Shown: positions 1-7,111 of the stretch, piece by piece
How the letters are laid out: every line of letters begins with the position of its first letter
How positions within the stretch are numbered: the first letter of the stretch is position 1
Origin: Chromatiales bacterium
GTDB taxonomy: Bacteria > Pseudomonadota > Gammaproteobacteria > SZUA-152
Direction: 5' to 3'
Length of the DNA: 40,157 nt
Assembly: GCA_026982555.1 (NCBI GenBank)
Contig: JALSGT010000154.1
Coordinates: 1 to 40,157, forward strand
The notes under the pieces: model-generated
Told to the model about the DNA's origin: nothing
Seen by the model: the letters and a program-made list of their open reading frames with translations, nothing else
Databases searched by the model: none
Translations under genes and position numbers: made by a program

Positions 1-993
1 GCCGATCTCTCGCTGGAGGCCAATCTCGGCAAACCGCAGATCCAGATTCGCGTCAACCGCGAGCAACTGGCCCGCTACGGTATGAACGCTGATGAGGTGC
101 TCACCGTGGTGCGCACCGGCATCGGCAATGAACCGGTCTCGACCTTGATCGATGGCGTTAAACGTTTCGATATCACCGTGCGGCTCAACGATGCGGCCAA
201 AATGTCGGTGGATGCGATTCGTAATATTCCCCTGCGCAGTAGCGAGGGGGCCATCGTGCCGTTGCACAAGGTGGCGGATGTGTCGGTCACGGAGGGCTAC
301 TCTTTCATCCGCCGCGAACAGTTGCAGCGTTACGCCGTGATTCAGATGGACGTGCGTGGCCGCGATGTGGACAGCTTCGTCCAGGCAGCGGAAGCGGCCA
401 TCGAGGCGCAGGTGGTGATGCCGCCGGGCTACTGGATTGAGTGGGGCGGCGCGTTTGAAAATCAGCAGCGGGCAATGACGCGCCTGGCGATCATCGTGCC
501 GCTGACGATCTTCTTTATCTTCGTACTGCTCTACACCGCGTTCAACTCAATCAAGTACGCCACCCTGATTATCGCCAATGTTCCATTTGCTACCATCGGC
601 GGCATTGTCTCGCTCTATATCAGCGGCCAATATCTGTCGGTGCCCTCGGCGATTGGTTTTATCGCCGTGTTTGGCGTGGCGATGCTCAACGGCATCGTAT
701 TGATAAGCTTCCTCAACGAGCTGCGGGAGAAGGGGCTGTCTGTTTACGATGCCGTACGAAAAGGCGCAGAGATGCGGCTGCGCCCGGTGATGATGACCGC
801 CAGCGTTGCCATACTCGGCCTGGTGCCGATGCTGCTCTCCAGCGGTGTGGGTGCCGAAACCCAGCGGCCTCTGGCCGCTGTGGTGATCGGCGGGCTGATC
901 ACCTCCACCCTGTTGACCCTGGTACTGTTACCAGTGATCTATGAGTGGATGGAGACACGAAAATCAACCAAAGAGTCGGGAGAACAGTCATGA
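1..993 (+). CDS. Heavy-metal efflux RND transporter (CzcA/CusA family), C-terminal part
   Basis: The frame is open from the first base, so the 5' part lies outside the window; 330 C-terminal residues remain of a protein usually over 1,000 long. The visible part begins in the second periplasmic (porter) region, with the family stretch GKPQIQIRVNREQLARYGM. The last cluster of membrane helices follows, with PFATIGGIVSLY, FGVAMLNGIVLISF and RLRPVMMTASVAILGLVPML, which are characteristic of the heavy-metal (HME) RND branch. Such pumps are inner-membrane proton antiporters that work with a periplasmic adaptor and an outer-membrane channel to expel metal cations. Which metal is pumped cannot be told from this fragment. 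Its TGA stop overlaps the ATG of the next gene, so the two are probably translationally coupled. Confidence 0.93.
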   Translation, partial: ADLSLEANLGKPQIQIRVNREQLARYGMNADEVLTVVRTGIGNEPVSTLIDGVKRFDITVRLNDAAKMSVDAIRNIPLRSSEGAIVPLHKVADVSVTEGYSFIRREQLQRYAVIQMDVRGRDVDSFVQAAEAAIEAQVVMPPGYWIEWGGAFENQQRAMTRLAIIVPLTIFFIFVLLYTAFNSIKYATLIIANVPFATIGGIVSLYISGQYLSVPSAIGFIAVFGVAMLNGIVLISFLNELREKGLSVYDAVRKGAEMRLRPVMMTASVAILGLVPMLLSSGVGAETQRPLAAVVIGGLITSTLLTLVLLPVIYEWMETRKSTKESGEQS

Positions 994-1310
994 AAGAGAT
1001 CAAAGCCTTTATCCACCGCAATCGCATCACCGATGTTATTCACGCCCTGAAGGAGGCCGGTTTTCGCCACCTCTCCATCGTCGATGTAAAGGGGACACTC
1101 AAGGCGTTGGACAATAAAGAACAGAACTACTCCGTTGAGCTGGGAAGCGCGGTCATTACCGAGATAAAACTGGAACTGGTGTGTGATGACGCACAGGTGG
1201 ATGAGGCGACCCAGCTGATTCAGCAACACGCCCGAACAGGCCAAACTGATGCCGGGTGGATTTATGTTATCGATATTGATCAAACGATTCGTATTAATGG
1301 ATCAAAGTGA
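990..1310 (+). CDS. PII-like signalling protein coupled to the RND pump
   Basis: This 106-residue protein has the PII (GlnB/GlnK) fold signature. It starts MKEIKAFIHRNRITDVIHAL, continues with VDVKGTLKAL before the T-loop region, and ends with ARTGQTDAGWIYVIDIDQ, matching the B- and C-loop area of GlnB (TGKIGDGKIFV). The T-loop is about four residues shorter than in GlnB. One tyrosine (Y47, in NYSV) aligns with the place of uridylylated Tyr51. An earlier in-frame start at 945 exists, but it would lie inside the pump gene; ATG 990 gives the normal PII N-terminus and an ATGA overlap with the pump stop. A divergent PII group, PII-NG, is known to be encoded beside heavy-metal RND pumps, and this gene probably belongs to it. 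A role in sensing for the pump is inference. Confidence 0.85.
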   Translation: MKEIKAFIHRNRITDVIHALKEAGFRHLSIVDVKGTLKALDNKEQNYSVELGSAVITEIKLELVCDDAQVDEATQLIQQHARTGQTDAGWIYVIDIDQTIRINGSK

Positions 1311-1473
1311 TGAAGCGCTAACAAAAACAAGATTCCCGCCCTGGTGGGATCATCAGAAAAACTTGTGTAAATTTTGAATATAACACAATAGGGTTGACCC
1401 CTACCCAACAGCTACGATACCACTATTGATATTTTCACATAATGCCTAATAAATCTTATTTAAAGGGCTCTGA

Positions 1474-1660
1474 CCTAGGCTGTCGAAATTAGGCGTTTTT
1501 GGTCATTAAGCAGCAACCCGGTTTTTGGATAAAGCAATCCTTGGAAGTGGGACTTTAGTCCCGCAATACGGCGGGACTAAAGTCCCACTTCCAAGTTGTC
1601 AGAGTATCCATAAACTGAAGGAACAAAACGTTCGAAAATCAGTAGATTTCGACAACCTAG
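1474..1660. repeat. MITE-like element with imperfect terminal inverted repeats
   Basis: The stretch at 1474-1489 (CCTAGGCTGTCGAAAT) is inverted at 1646-1660 (ATTTCGACAACCTAG) with one mismatch over 15 bases. The words CTCTGACC and CTCTGACCCC lie just outside the left and right arms. The enclosed 190 bases contain a perfect hairpin at 1540-1595 and no credible gene. This layout suits a short non-autonomous mobile element or a REP-type remnant. No transposase is present in the window, so mobility is inference. Confidence 0.5.
1540..1595. repeat. Perfect 25-bp-arm palindrome (REP-like hairpin)
   Basis: The arm at 1540-1564 is exactly complementary to 1571-1595, leaving a six-base loop (AATACG). 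Each arm contains GTGGGACTTTAGTCCCGC, which is itself partly palindromic. As RNA or single-stranded DNA this would be a very stable cruciform-type hairpin. It resembles the REP palindromes handled by Y1-family (REP-associated) transposases, but no such gene is nearby. There is no T-run after either arm, so it is not a standard terminator. Confidence 0.85.
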
Positions 1661-1843
1661 CTCTGACCCCTTATATGAACCCACTTTGTGGTTTCATTGC
1701 AATACTGCGCAAACCGACACCACTCCTATCACCAAAGAGATAGTTGCAAATCCGCTCCCCCTCCCCTTGGAGCCATTTGCACTCTGGCGGCTCTCTCATA
1801 CACTGAGGGTTATTGAATATTGAATGCATGCCGATAGTGCCAT

Positions 1844-1890
1844 CACCGCCGACAATCATTCCCGGCGGTGGCGCAGTATCCGTCGGGAAT
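1844..1890. promoter_or_regulatory. Interleaved inverted repeats upstream of dsrA
   Basis: CACCGCC (1844-1850) is complementary to GGCGGTG (1864-1870), and ATTCCCG (1858-1864) is complementary to CGGGAAT (1884-1890). The left arm of the second repeat lies in the loop of the first, so the two are interleaved as in a pseudoknot. The block lies 99-145 bases before the dsrA start. It could be an operator or a leader-RNA structure; neither is shown by the sequence alone. Confidence 0.4.
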
Positions 1891-1988
1891 ATCAGGAAAC
1901 GCCGCATTGGCGCGGTAAAACAGGGCGTTAACAATGCAGACGTTGAAAAAAACAGTTTTATCCGAATGCTATCGAGGAGAACCGGGCC

Positions 1989-3302
1989 ATGGCCGCACAA
2001 ACACCGAAGAATCCTGAGAAACACAGTACGTACCTCCCCAAGACTAAAAAGTCGTCCAAGCCGCTTCATGATACACCGATGCTGGATCAGCTGGAGTCCG
2101 GCCCCTGGCCAAGCTTTGTGACCGGTCTGAAGCGTCTGGCCTATGAAGGCAAACATGCCAATATGATGGTCGATTTGCTGGGGCAGCTGGAGCATTCCTA
2201 CAAAACACGGCTGGGCTACTGGAAGGGGGGGACGGTGTCAATTTTCGGTTATGGCGGTGGTATCATTCCGCGTTTTACCGAATTGATGGACGACGATGGC
2301 AAGCCCATGTTTCCCGAGTCCAAAGAATTTCATACGGTGCGGGTACAGCCACCAGCGGGTAACCATTACAGTACGGATATGCTCCGTCAGCTGTCCAACT
2401 CCTGGAACAAGCACGGGTCCGGTCTCATCGCTTTCCATGGCCAGACCGGCAATATCATGTTCATCGGTACCACGACGGATAATACGCAGCACTTTTTCGA
2501 TGAGATCAACAGCTATGGCTGGGATCTCGGCGGTGCCGGGCCGTGTGTGCGCACGGGTATGTCTTGTGTGGGGGCGGCCCGTTGTGAGCAGTCTTGTGCG
2601 AATGAGCAGAAGATTCATCGTTTGCTGGTGAATAATTTTCTTGATGATATGCATCGCCCCGCCCTGCCGTATAAGTTTAAGTTTAAAGTGTCCGGTTGTC
2701 CTAATGATTGCATGAATTCCATTCAGCGTTCTGATCTTGCGGTGATTGGTACCTGGCGTGATGATATGAAGGTGGATCAGGCGGAAGTGCAAAAGTTTGT
2801 GGCGGATAAAGGCCGTAAGTATGTGGTCGATAGTGTAATCAATATGTGCCCTACCCGCGCGCTGTCATTGAATGATGATGATACGCTGGAGGTGGATAAC
2901 CGCAATTGTGTGCGTTGTATGCATTGCATCAATGTGATGACTCGCGCACTCAGCACGGGTGACGATAAAGGTGTCACTCTGTTGCTCGGCGGCAAACGCA
3001 CCCTGAAAATCGGCGATACCATGGGTACGGTGATTGTGCCGTTTATGAAACTGGATACAGAAGAAGATTACGAAAAACTGGTGGAGCTGGCCGAGGAAAT
3101 CATTGATTTCTGGGCGGAGAATGCGCTGGAGCATGAGCGTGTCGGTGAAACCATTGACCGCATCGGCCTGGTGAACTTCCTCGAAGGCATCGACCTCGAA
3201 GTGGACCCCAACATGATTTCCGACGCGCGTCAGAGCAGTTATGTGCGCATGGATACCTGGGATGAAGAGGCAAACAAGTGGAAAGATCGTCAGACAGGTT
3301 AA
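1989..3302 (+). CDS. dsrA: Dissimilatory sulfite reductase, alpha subunit (oxidative type)
   Basis: A 437-residue DsrA, normal for the family. With DsrB it forms the cytoplasmic alpha2-beta2 siroheme enzyme that in sulfur oxidisers runs in the oxidising direction, releasing sulfite from sulfur bound to DsrC. The siroheme/[4Fe-4S] ligand motif is C193-x5-C199 with C237-x3-C241 (SGCPNDC). The inserted ferredoxin domain has C287 and C307-x2-C310-x2-C313. ATG 1989 follows AGGAGA with an eight-base spacer. It heads a run of twelve dsr genes. The oxidative direction is inferred from the linked dsrEFH and dsrL, which mark reverse-Dsr loci. Confidence 0.98.
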   Translation: MAAQTPKNPEKHSTYLPKTKKSSKPLHDTPMLDQLESGPWPSFVTGLKRLAYEGKHANMMVDLLGQLEHSYKTRLGYWKGGTVSIFGYGGGIIPRFTELMDDDGKPMFPESKEFHTVRVQPPAGNHYSTDMLRQLSNSWNKHGSGLIAFHGQTGNIMFIGTTTDNTQHFFDEINSYGWDLGGAGPCVRTGMSCVGAARCEQSCANEQKIHRLLVNNFLDDMHRPALPYKFKFKVSGCPNDCMNSIQRSDLAVIGTWRDDMKVDQAEVQKFVADKGRKYVVDSVINMCPTRALSLNDDDTLEVDNRNCVRCMHCINVMTRALSTGDDKGVTLLLGGKRTLKIGDTMGTVIVPFMKLDTEEDYEKLVELAEEIIDFWAENALEHERVGETIDRIGLVNFLEGIDLEVDPNMISDARQSSYVRMDTWDEEANKWKDRQTG

Positions 3303-3353
3303 TCTTCGGAAACGCCAGACAACGCATAAACGAATATTGATTGGAGATAAAAA

Positions 3354-4427
3354 ATGAGCGAACAACCACGCTTTCCCACTGAAAGTGGTGTGCCGGACGG
3401 ATTTCAGTATATGCACCCGGCTTATATCAAAAACTTTGGTAACTGGGCATATCATGATCGCCCGCGCCCCGGTGTATTGCATCATGTTGCCAAGAGCGGT
3501 GATGAAGTCTGGACGGTACGTGTCGGTACCCAGCGTCAGCTCGGCCCTTATGAAATCAATTTATTGTGTGACATTATCGATCAATATGCCGATGGCTATG
3601 TGCGTTTCACCATCCGCTCCAATATGGAAGTGTCGGTGACCGACGAAGCCAAAGTGCAACCGTTAATCGATGCTTTTGAAGACGCCGGTTATCCGGTGGG
3701 GGGTACCGGCAATTCACTGACCATGATTTCCCATACCCAGGGCTGGTTGCATTGCGACATTCCCGGTACGGATGCTTCTGGTGTGGTGAAGGCGTTGATG
3801 GATGAGCTGTACGATGAATTCCGCTCTGAAGACATGCCCAACCGTGTCCATATGACCACGTCCTGCTGTCAGATCAATTGTGGCGGCCAGGGTGACATTG
3901 CCATTAATGTGCAGCATACCAAGCCGCCGAAGATCAATCATGATCTGGTGGCCAATGTGTGTGAGCGTCCTTCGGTGGTGGCCCGCTGCCCGGTGGCGGC
4001 CATTCGTCCCGCTATTGTTAACGGCAAGCCTTCACTGGAAGTAGACGAGAAAAAATGTATCTGTTGCGGTGCCTGTTTCCCGCCCTGCCCGCCCATGCAA
4101 ATCAATGACCCGGAACATTCCAAACTGGCCATCTGGGTCGGAGGCAAACACTCCAACGCCCGCAGCAAACCCATGTTTCATAAACTGGTGGCTGCCGGTA
4201 TTCCCAATAATCCGCCACGCTGGCCGGAAGTCACGGAAGTCGTTAAAAACATTCTCCACACTTACAAGGCTGATGCCAAAAACTGGGAACGCATCGGTGA
4301 CTGGATCGAGCGTATCGGCTGGCCTCGTTTTTTCGAGTTAACTGAACTGCCGTTCACCAAGTTTCATATTGACAACTGGACCGGTGCGCGCAAGTCGCTG
4401 AATGCGTCCACGCATATTCGCTTCTAA
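3354..4427 (+). CDS. dsrB: Dissimilatory sulfite reductase, beta subunit (oxidative type)
   Basis: A 357-residue partner of DsrA, 51 bases downstream, with a GGAG ribosome site before ATG 3354. Visible landmarks are HTQGWLHCDIPGTDASG (C134), the MTTSCCQINCGGQGDIAI block with C171, C172 and C176, and the ferredoxin insert with C212 and C235-x2-C238-x2-C241-x3-C245. These bind siroheme-[4Fe-4S] and an extra [4Fe-4S] cluster. DsrB also carries the surface through which the DsrC tail reaches the siroheme in solved DsrAB-DsrC structures. Length and motif order are complete, with no sign of truncation. Confidence 0.98.
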   Translation: MSEQPRFPTESGVPDGFQYMHPAYIKNFGNWAYHDRPRPGVLHHVAKSGDEVWTVRVGTQRQLGPYEINLLCDIIDQYADGYVRFTIRSNMEVSVTDEAKVQPLIDAFEDAGYPVGGTGNSLTMISHTQGWLHCDIPGTDASGVVKALMDELYDEFRSEDMPNRVHMTTSCCQINCGGQGDIAINVQHTKPPKINHDLVANVCERPSVVARCPVAAIRPAIVNGKPSLEVDEKKCICCGACFPPCPPMQINDPEHSKLAIWVGGKHSNARSKPMFHKLVAAGIPNNPPRWPEVTEVVKNILHTYKADAKNWERIGDWIERIGWPRFFELTELPFTKFHIDNWTGARKSLNASTHIRF

Positions 4428-4446
4428 ACCATCAGGAAAAAAGTCT

Positions 4447-4839
4447 ATGAAATTTTCCGTCATGATCAGCGAAGGCCCGTACACCCATCAGGCATCAGAC
4501 ACAGCCTATAACTTCACCAAAGCCGCACTGGAAGACGGGCATGAGTGTTTTCGTATCTTTTTTTATCATGACGGTGTCAACAACGGCACCCGCCTGGCCT
4601 CTCCCCCACAGGACGACCGCAATATCGTCAATCGCTGGTCTGCGCTGGCAAAAGAACACAAACTGGACCTTGTACTTTGTGTTGCTGCGGCACAACGTCG
4701 TGGCATTGCCGATGCCGATGAAGCCAAACGTAACGGCAAAAATGCTGACAACATTGCTCCCGGCTTTCGCATTTCCGGTTTGGGCCAGTTAATCGAGGCC
4801 GGCATCCAGAGTGACCGTCTGATCACCTTTGGCGATTAA
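4447..4839 (+). CDS. dsrE: Sulfurtransferase subunit DsrE
   Basis: A 130-residue member of the DsrE/TusD family. It is the persulfide-carrying subunit of the cytoplasmic DsrE2F2H2 hexamer that hands sulfur to DsrC. The catalytic cysteine is C78 (DLVLCVAAAQRRG), the same position as the essential Cys78 of Allochromatium vinosum DsrE. A longer frame opens at 4402 but would overlap dsrB. ATG 4447 gives the family N-terminus (MKFSVMISEGPY) and follows AGGAAAA. A second cysteine, C34, is not a known active residue. Confidence 0.97.
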   Translation: MKFSVMISEGPYTHQASDTAYNFTKAALEDGHECFRIFFYHDGVNNGTRLASPPQDDRNIVNRWSALAKEHKLDLVLCVAAAQRRGIADADEAKRNGKNADNIAPGFRISGLGQLIEAGIQSDRLITFGD

Positions 4840-4881
4840 TTAAACGGGCCACTGGGCGGGTCAACAAGGGAAATTATTGTT

Positions 4882-5289
4882 ATGTCTGAAACCAAAAAAT
4901 TTTTATACGTTAACCGCAAGGCTCCCTATGGGACGATTTATGCGCTGGAAGCACTGGAGGTCGTGTTGATCGGGGCCGCCTTTGAGCAGGATGTTTCCCT
5001 CGCCTTTCTGGATGACGGTGTTTACCAGATCACCAAAGGACAAGACACCAAAGACCTGGGAATGAAAAACTTTTCACCCACTTACAAGGCGCTGGGTGAT
5101 TACGATGTCAACAAAATTTACGTTGAACAGGAATCACTGGACGCACGAGGCCTGACGCTGGATGACCTGTTACCCCTGACCTGGGAAGACGAAGACGACG
5201 ACTGGGCCGAAAAGGATTCCATCAAAGTGATTTCTGCCACTGAAATGGCAAAAATTATGGAACAATCCGACGTTGTATTCAGTTTTTAG
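4882..5289 (+). CDS. dsrF: Sulfurtransferase complex subunit DsrF
   Basis: A 135-residue DsrF/TusC-type protein beginning MSETKKFLYVNRKAPYGTIYALEALEVVLIGAAFEQDV, typical of the family. It contains no cysteine, which is acceptable because DsrF is mainly structural in the DsrEFH hexamer. The C-terminal half has a strongly acidic stretch (EDEDDDWAEKD). It lies between dsrE and dsrH in the usual order. The ribosome site AAGGGA is about ten bases before the ATG, slightly far. Confidence 0.95.
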   Translation: MSETKKFLYVNRKAPYGTIYALEALEVVLIGAAFEQDVSLAFLDDGVYQITKGQDTKDLGMKNFSPTYKALGDYDVNKIYVEQESLDARGLTLDDLLPLTWEDEDDDWAEKDSIKVISATEMAKIMEQSDVVFSF

Positions 5290-5302
5290 GAAAGGATCTG
5301 AT

Positions 5303-5611
5303 ATGTCACAACTACACACGGTTAACAAATCACCTCTTGAGCGAAATGCGCTGGAGTCAGCGATCACCCACGCAGTAAAAGGCAATGCCTTGCTGATGAT
5401 TGAAGACGGTGTTTACGGTGCCATGCAAGGCACGCACAAATCAGCCATGGTTTCTGATGCAATGAGCGACATAGCCTTTTATGTCATGGGGCCCGACCTC
5501 AAGGCGCGCGGAATTGATGAGGCACGCATTATTGATGGTATCAAAATTGTGGACTACAGCGGTTTTGTGGCACTGGTTGCAGAGTATGACGTAACACAGT
5601 CCTGGTTATAA
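5303..5611 (+). CDS. dsrH: Sulfurtransferase complex subunit DsrH lacking its conserved cysteine
   Basis: A 102-residue DsrH/TusB-type protein: MSQLHTVNKSPLERNALESA at the N-terminus, LMIEDGVYGAM in the middle, YVMGPDLKARGI later, and the family ending TQSWL. A longer frame from 5273 overlaps dsrF; ATG 5303 follows GGAAAGGA. In A. vinosum DsrH the conserved cysteine is residue 20. Here codon 20 is GCG (5360-5362), alanine, and there is no cysteine anywhere in the protein. The hexamer would therefore rely on DsrE C78 alone. Length and remaining motifs are intact, so it is probably a working structural subunit rather than a dead gene. Confidence 0.94.
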   Translation: MSQLHTVNKSPLERNALESAITHAVKGNALLMIEDGVYGAMQGTHKSAMVSDAMSDIAFYVMGPDLKARGIDEARIIDGIKIVDYSGFVALVAEYDVTQSWL

Positions 5612-5670
5612 CTCCGCATTATTTTATTGACTATTTTATTTAACAACAGACGAACGGAAGGAGAATCAAT

Positions 5671-6003
5671 ATGGCCCTGGAAGTAGGTGGAAAAACAGTC
5701 GAAACGGATGAAGAGGGTTACCTGGAAAACCGTGACGAATGGAACATGGATATTGCCAATGCCATTGCCGTCGCCGAAAACCTGGAAATGTCCGACAGCC
5801 ACTGGGAAGTAGTGAACTTCCTGCGTGAATATTATGAGGAATACCAGATTGCACCGGCTGTGCGTGTGCTCACCAAAGCCATCGGCAAAAAACTGGGCAA
5901 GGACAAAGGCAACAGTAAATATCTGTATGAATTGTTTCCTTATGGCCCGGCCAAGCAGGCCTGCAAAATTGCCGGGCTGCCCAAACCCACAGGCTGCGTT
6001 TGA
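5671..6003 (+). CDS. dsrC: Sulfur carrier protein DsrC
   Basis: A 110-residue DsrC/TusE protein. It is the mobile carrier that takes sulfur from DsrEFH, presents it to DsrAB and is handled by DsrK of the membrane complex. Both redox cysteines of the flexible C-terminal arm are present: C98 (QACKIAG) and the penultimate C109 (PTGCV), eleven residues apart as in proven DsrC. The ribosome site GGAAGGAGA is strong. The 59-base gap before it is AT-rich and might hold a separate promoter, since dsrC is often expressed more than its neighbours; I see no clear -10/-35 pair. Confidence 0.98.
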   Translation: MALEVGGKTVETDEEGYLENRDEWNMDIANAIAVAENLEMSDSHWEVVNFLREYYEEYQIAPAVRVLTKAIGKKLGKDKGNSKYLYELFPYGPAKQACKIAGLPKPTGCV

Positions 6004-6030
6004 TTTTCCGGGGGCTGGCTATCAAGTTAG

Positions 6031-6122
6031 CGGCTCTTGTCCCCATGCTCCGCGTGGGGATGCATACAGTGCTGTCACTGTATGATGATACAGGCTCCCA
6101 CGCAGGAGAGCATGGGAACCAG
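6031..6122. repeat. Palindromic repeat element, copy 1 (dsrC-dsrM spacer)
   Basis: The element has three hairpin units. TCCCCATGC/GCGTGGGGA fold at 6040-6060, CATACAGTG/CACTGTATG form a perfect nine-base stem with a four-base loop at 6063-6084, and CCCACGC/GCATGGG fold at 6097-6116. Its first 20 bases (6031-6050) recur exactly, inverted, at 37779-37798, and its last 11 (6112-6122) recur inverted at 37726-37736. It is therefore one of two copies of a dispersed family. Inside the operon it may stabilise the dsrA-C message or dampen read-through into dsrM (inference). Confidence 0.8.
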
Positions 6123-6233
6123 GATATAAAACTTAACGGCTTAACTTAATGGCAGTAGACTGAGAGCCTGCGTAGCGGAACATTTGTTTTTTATTGGCAT
6201 CACTCATTCTTACCATTATCACCAGGTTAATCA

Positions 6234-6950
6234 ATGACGCTTTCAGTGGTTTACGCCATCCTTTTTTACGCTGCAACACTGCTGCTTGTTGTGGGCGTGG
6301 TGCGTAAAATAATTATTTATGCGCGCACGCCTGCGCCTTTAAAAATACCGGTGACTCCGGCTCCCACCACCAAGGCTGGTGTTGTCTGGCGCATGACCAA
6401 AGAAGTGACGGTCTTTCAAAGTTTGTTCAAAGCCAACAAATGGACCTGGCTGTTTGGCTGGATGTTTCATGTTGCACTGGCCTTCGTCCTCTTTCGCCAT
6501 TTACGATATTTCCAGGAGCCCGTGTGGGCCATTGTTGCTCTGATACAACCCATCGGCCAGTACGCCGGTTTTGCCATGTTAGCGGGTCTGACCGGTTTGT
6601 GGGCACGGCGTTTTCTGGTTGATCGCGTACGTTACATCACCAGCCTGTCCGACCATTTGATGTTGGCCCTGCTGGTGGCTATCGGCCTCAGCGGACTGGC
6701 TATCAAATATCTGGCACATACTGATATCGTGGCACTGAAAACATGGGTGCTGGGTCTGATGTATTTTGATCTGCAACCCTTACCTTCAGATATTTTTGTG
6801 CTGTTGCATCTGGGGCTGGTGATTATTCTGATGGTGATTTTTCCCATCAGCAAACTGTTGCATGTGCCGGGCCTGTTTTTTATGCCCACACGCAATCAGG
6901 TTGATAATCCGCGTGAAGTGCGTCACACAGCGGGCTGGACAGCAAAATAG
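6234..6950 (+). CDS. dsrM: Membrane cytochrome b subunit of DsrMKJOP
   Basis: A 238-residue integral membrane protein of the NarI-like cytochrome b type. Hydrophobic segments lie near residues 3-23, 71-91, 96-122, 140-160 and 186-206. Histidines suited to bind two hemes b are H79 (WMFHVAL), H89, H141 (SDHLML), H192 (LLHLGL) and H210. DsrM exchanges electrons between the quinone pool and the cytoplasmic iron-sulfur subunit DsrK. The gene is separated from dsrC by 230 bases carrying a hairpin repeat. The ribosome site is weak (AGG seven bases before ATG), so expression may differ from the upstream genes. Confidence 0.96.
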   Translation: MTLSVVYAILFYAATLLLVVGVVRKIIIYARTPAPLKIPVTPAPTTKAGVVWRMTKEVTVFQSLFKANKWTWLFGWMFHVALAFVLFRHLRYFQEPVWAIVALIQPIGQYAGFAMLAGLTGLWARRFLVDRVRYITSLSDHLMLALLVAIGLSGLAIKYLAHTDIVALKTWVLGLMYFDLQPLPSDIFVLLHLGLVIILMVIFPISKLLHVPGLFFMPTRNQVDNPREVRHTAGWTAK

Positions 6951-7111
6951 TTTTATTTTTGATTGATCGGGGTAAGGGTTCAATATCAACTTTTATGTAT
7001 TTCACCCCTCACCCCAACCTTCCCCTCTCAAGAGGAGAAGCAGTAAAAGAACTTTTAATAACCTGGAATAGCTGTTGCCCGATTAAAGACGCTAAAAAAG
7101 AGAGCTGATAC

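Larger units (their letters stand above)
1311..1988. other. Gene-free spacer between the PII-like gene and dsrA
   Basis: No convincing coding region is present. The left half holds a short-inverted-repeat element with a perfect palindrome at its centre (separate entries). The right half holds interleaved inverted repeats about 100-145 bases before dsrA. I found no clean sigma70 promoter. The best match, TTGCAC at about 1780 with TACACT 16 bases further on, is too weak to call. The dsr promoter presumably lies here because dsrA is the first gene of its run. Confidence 0.6.

Noticed and set aside
1328-1352. Hairpin after the PII-like gene as a terminator
   Set aside because: The inverted match is short and imperfect, with no T-run.
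1525-1743. 72-residue frame on the plus strand across the large palindrome
   Set aside because: It is formed by reading through both arms of the hairpin; no ribosome site and no recognisable protein.
1671-2195. 174-residue minus-strand frame over the dsrA start
   Set aside because: Antisense to the conserved start of dsrA, no family features.
5627-5649. TTGACT as the -35 of a separate dsrC promoter
   Set aside because: No acceptable -10 at 16-18 bases; the sequence there runs into the ribosome site.
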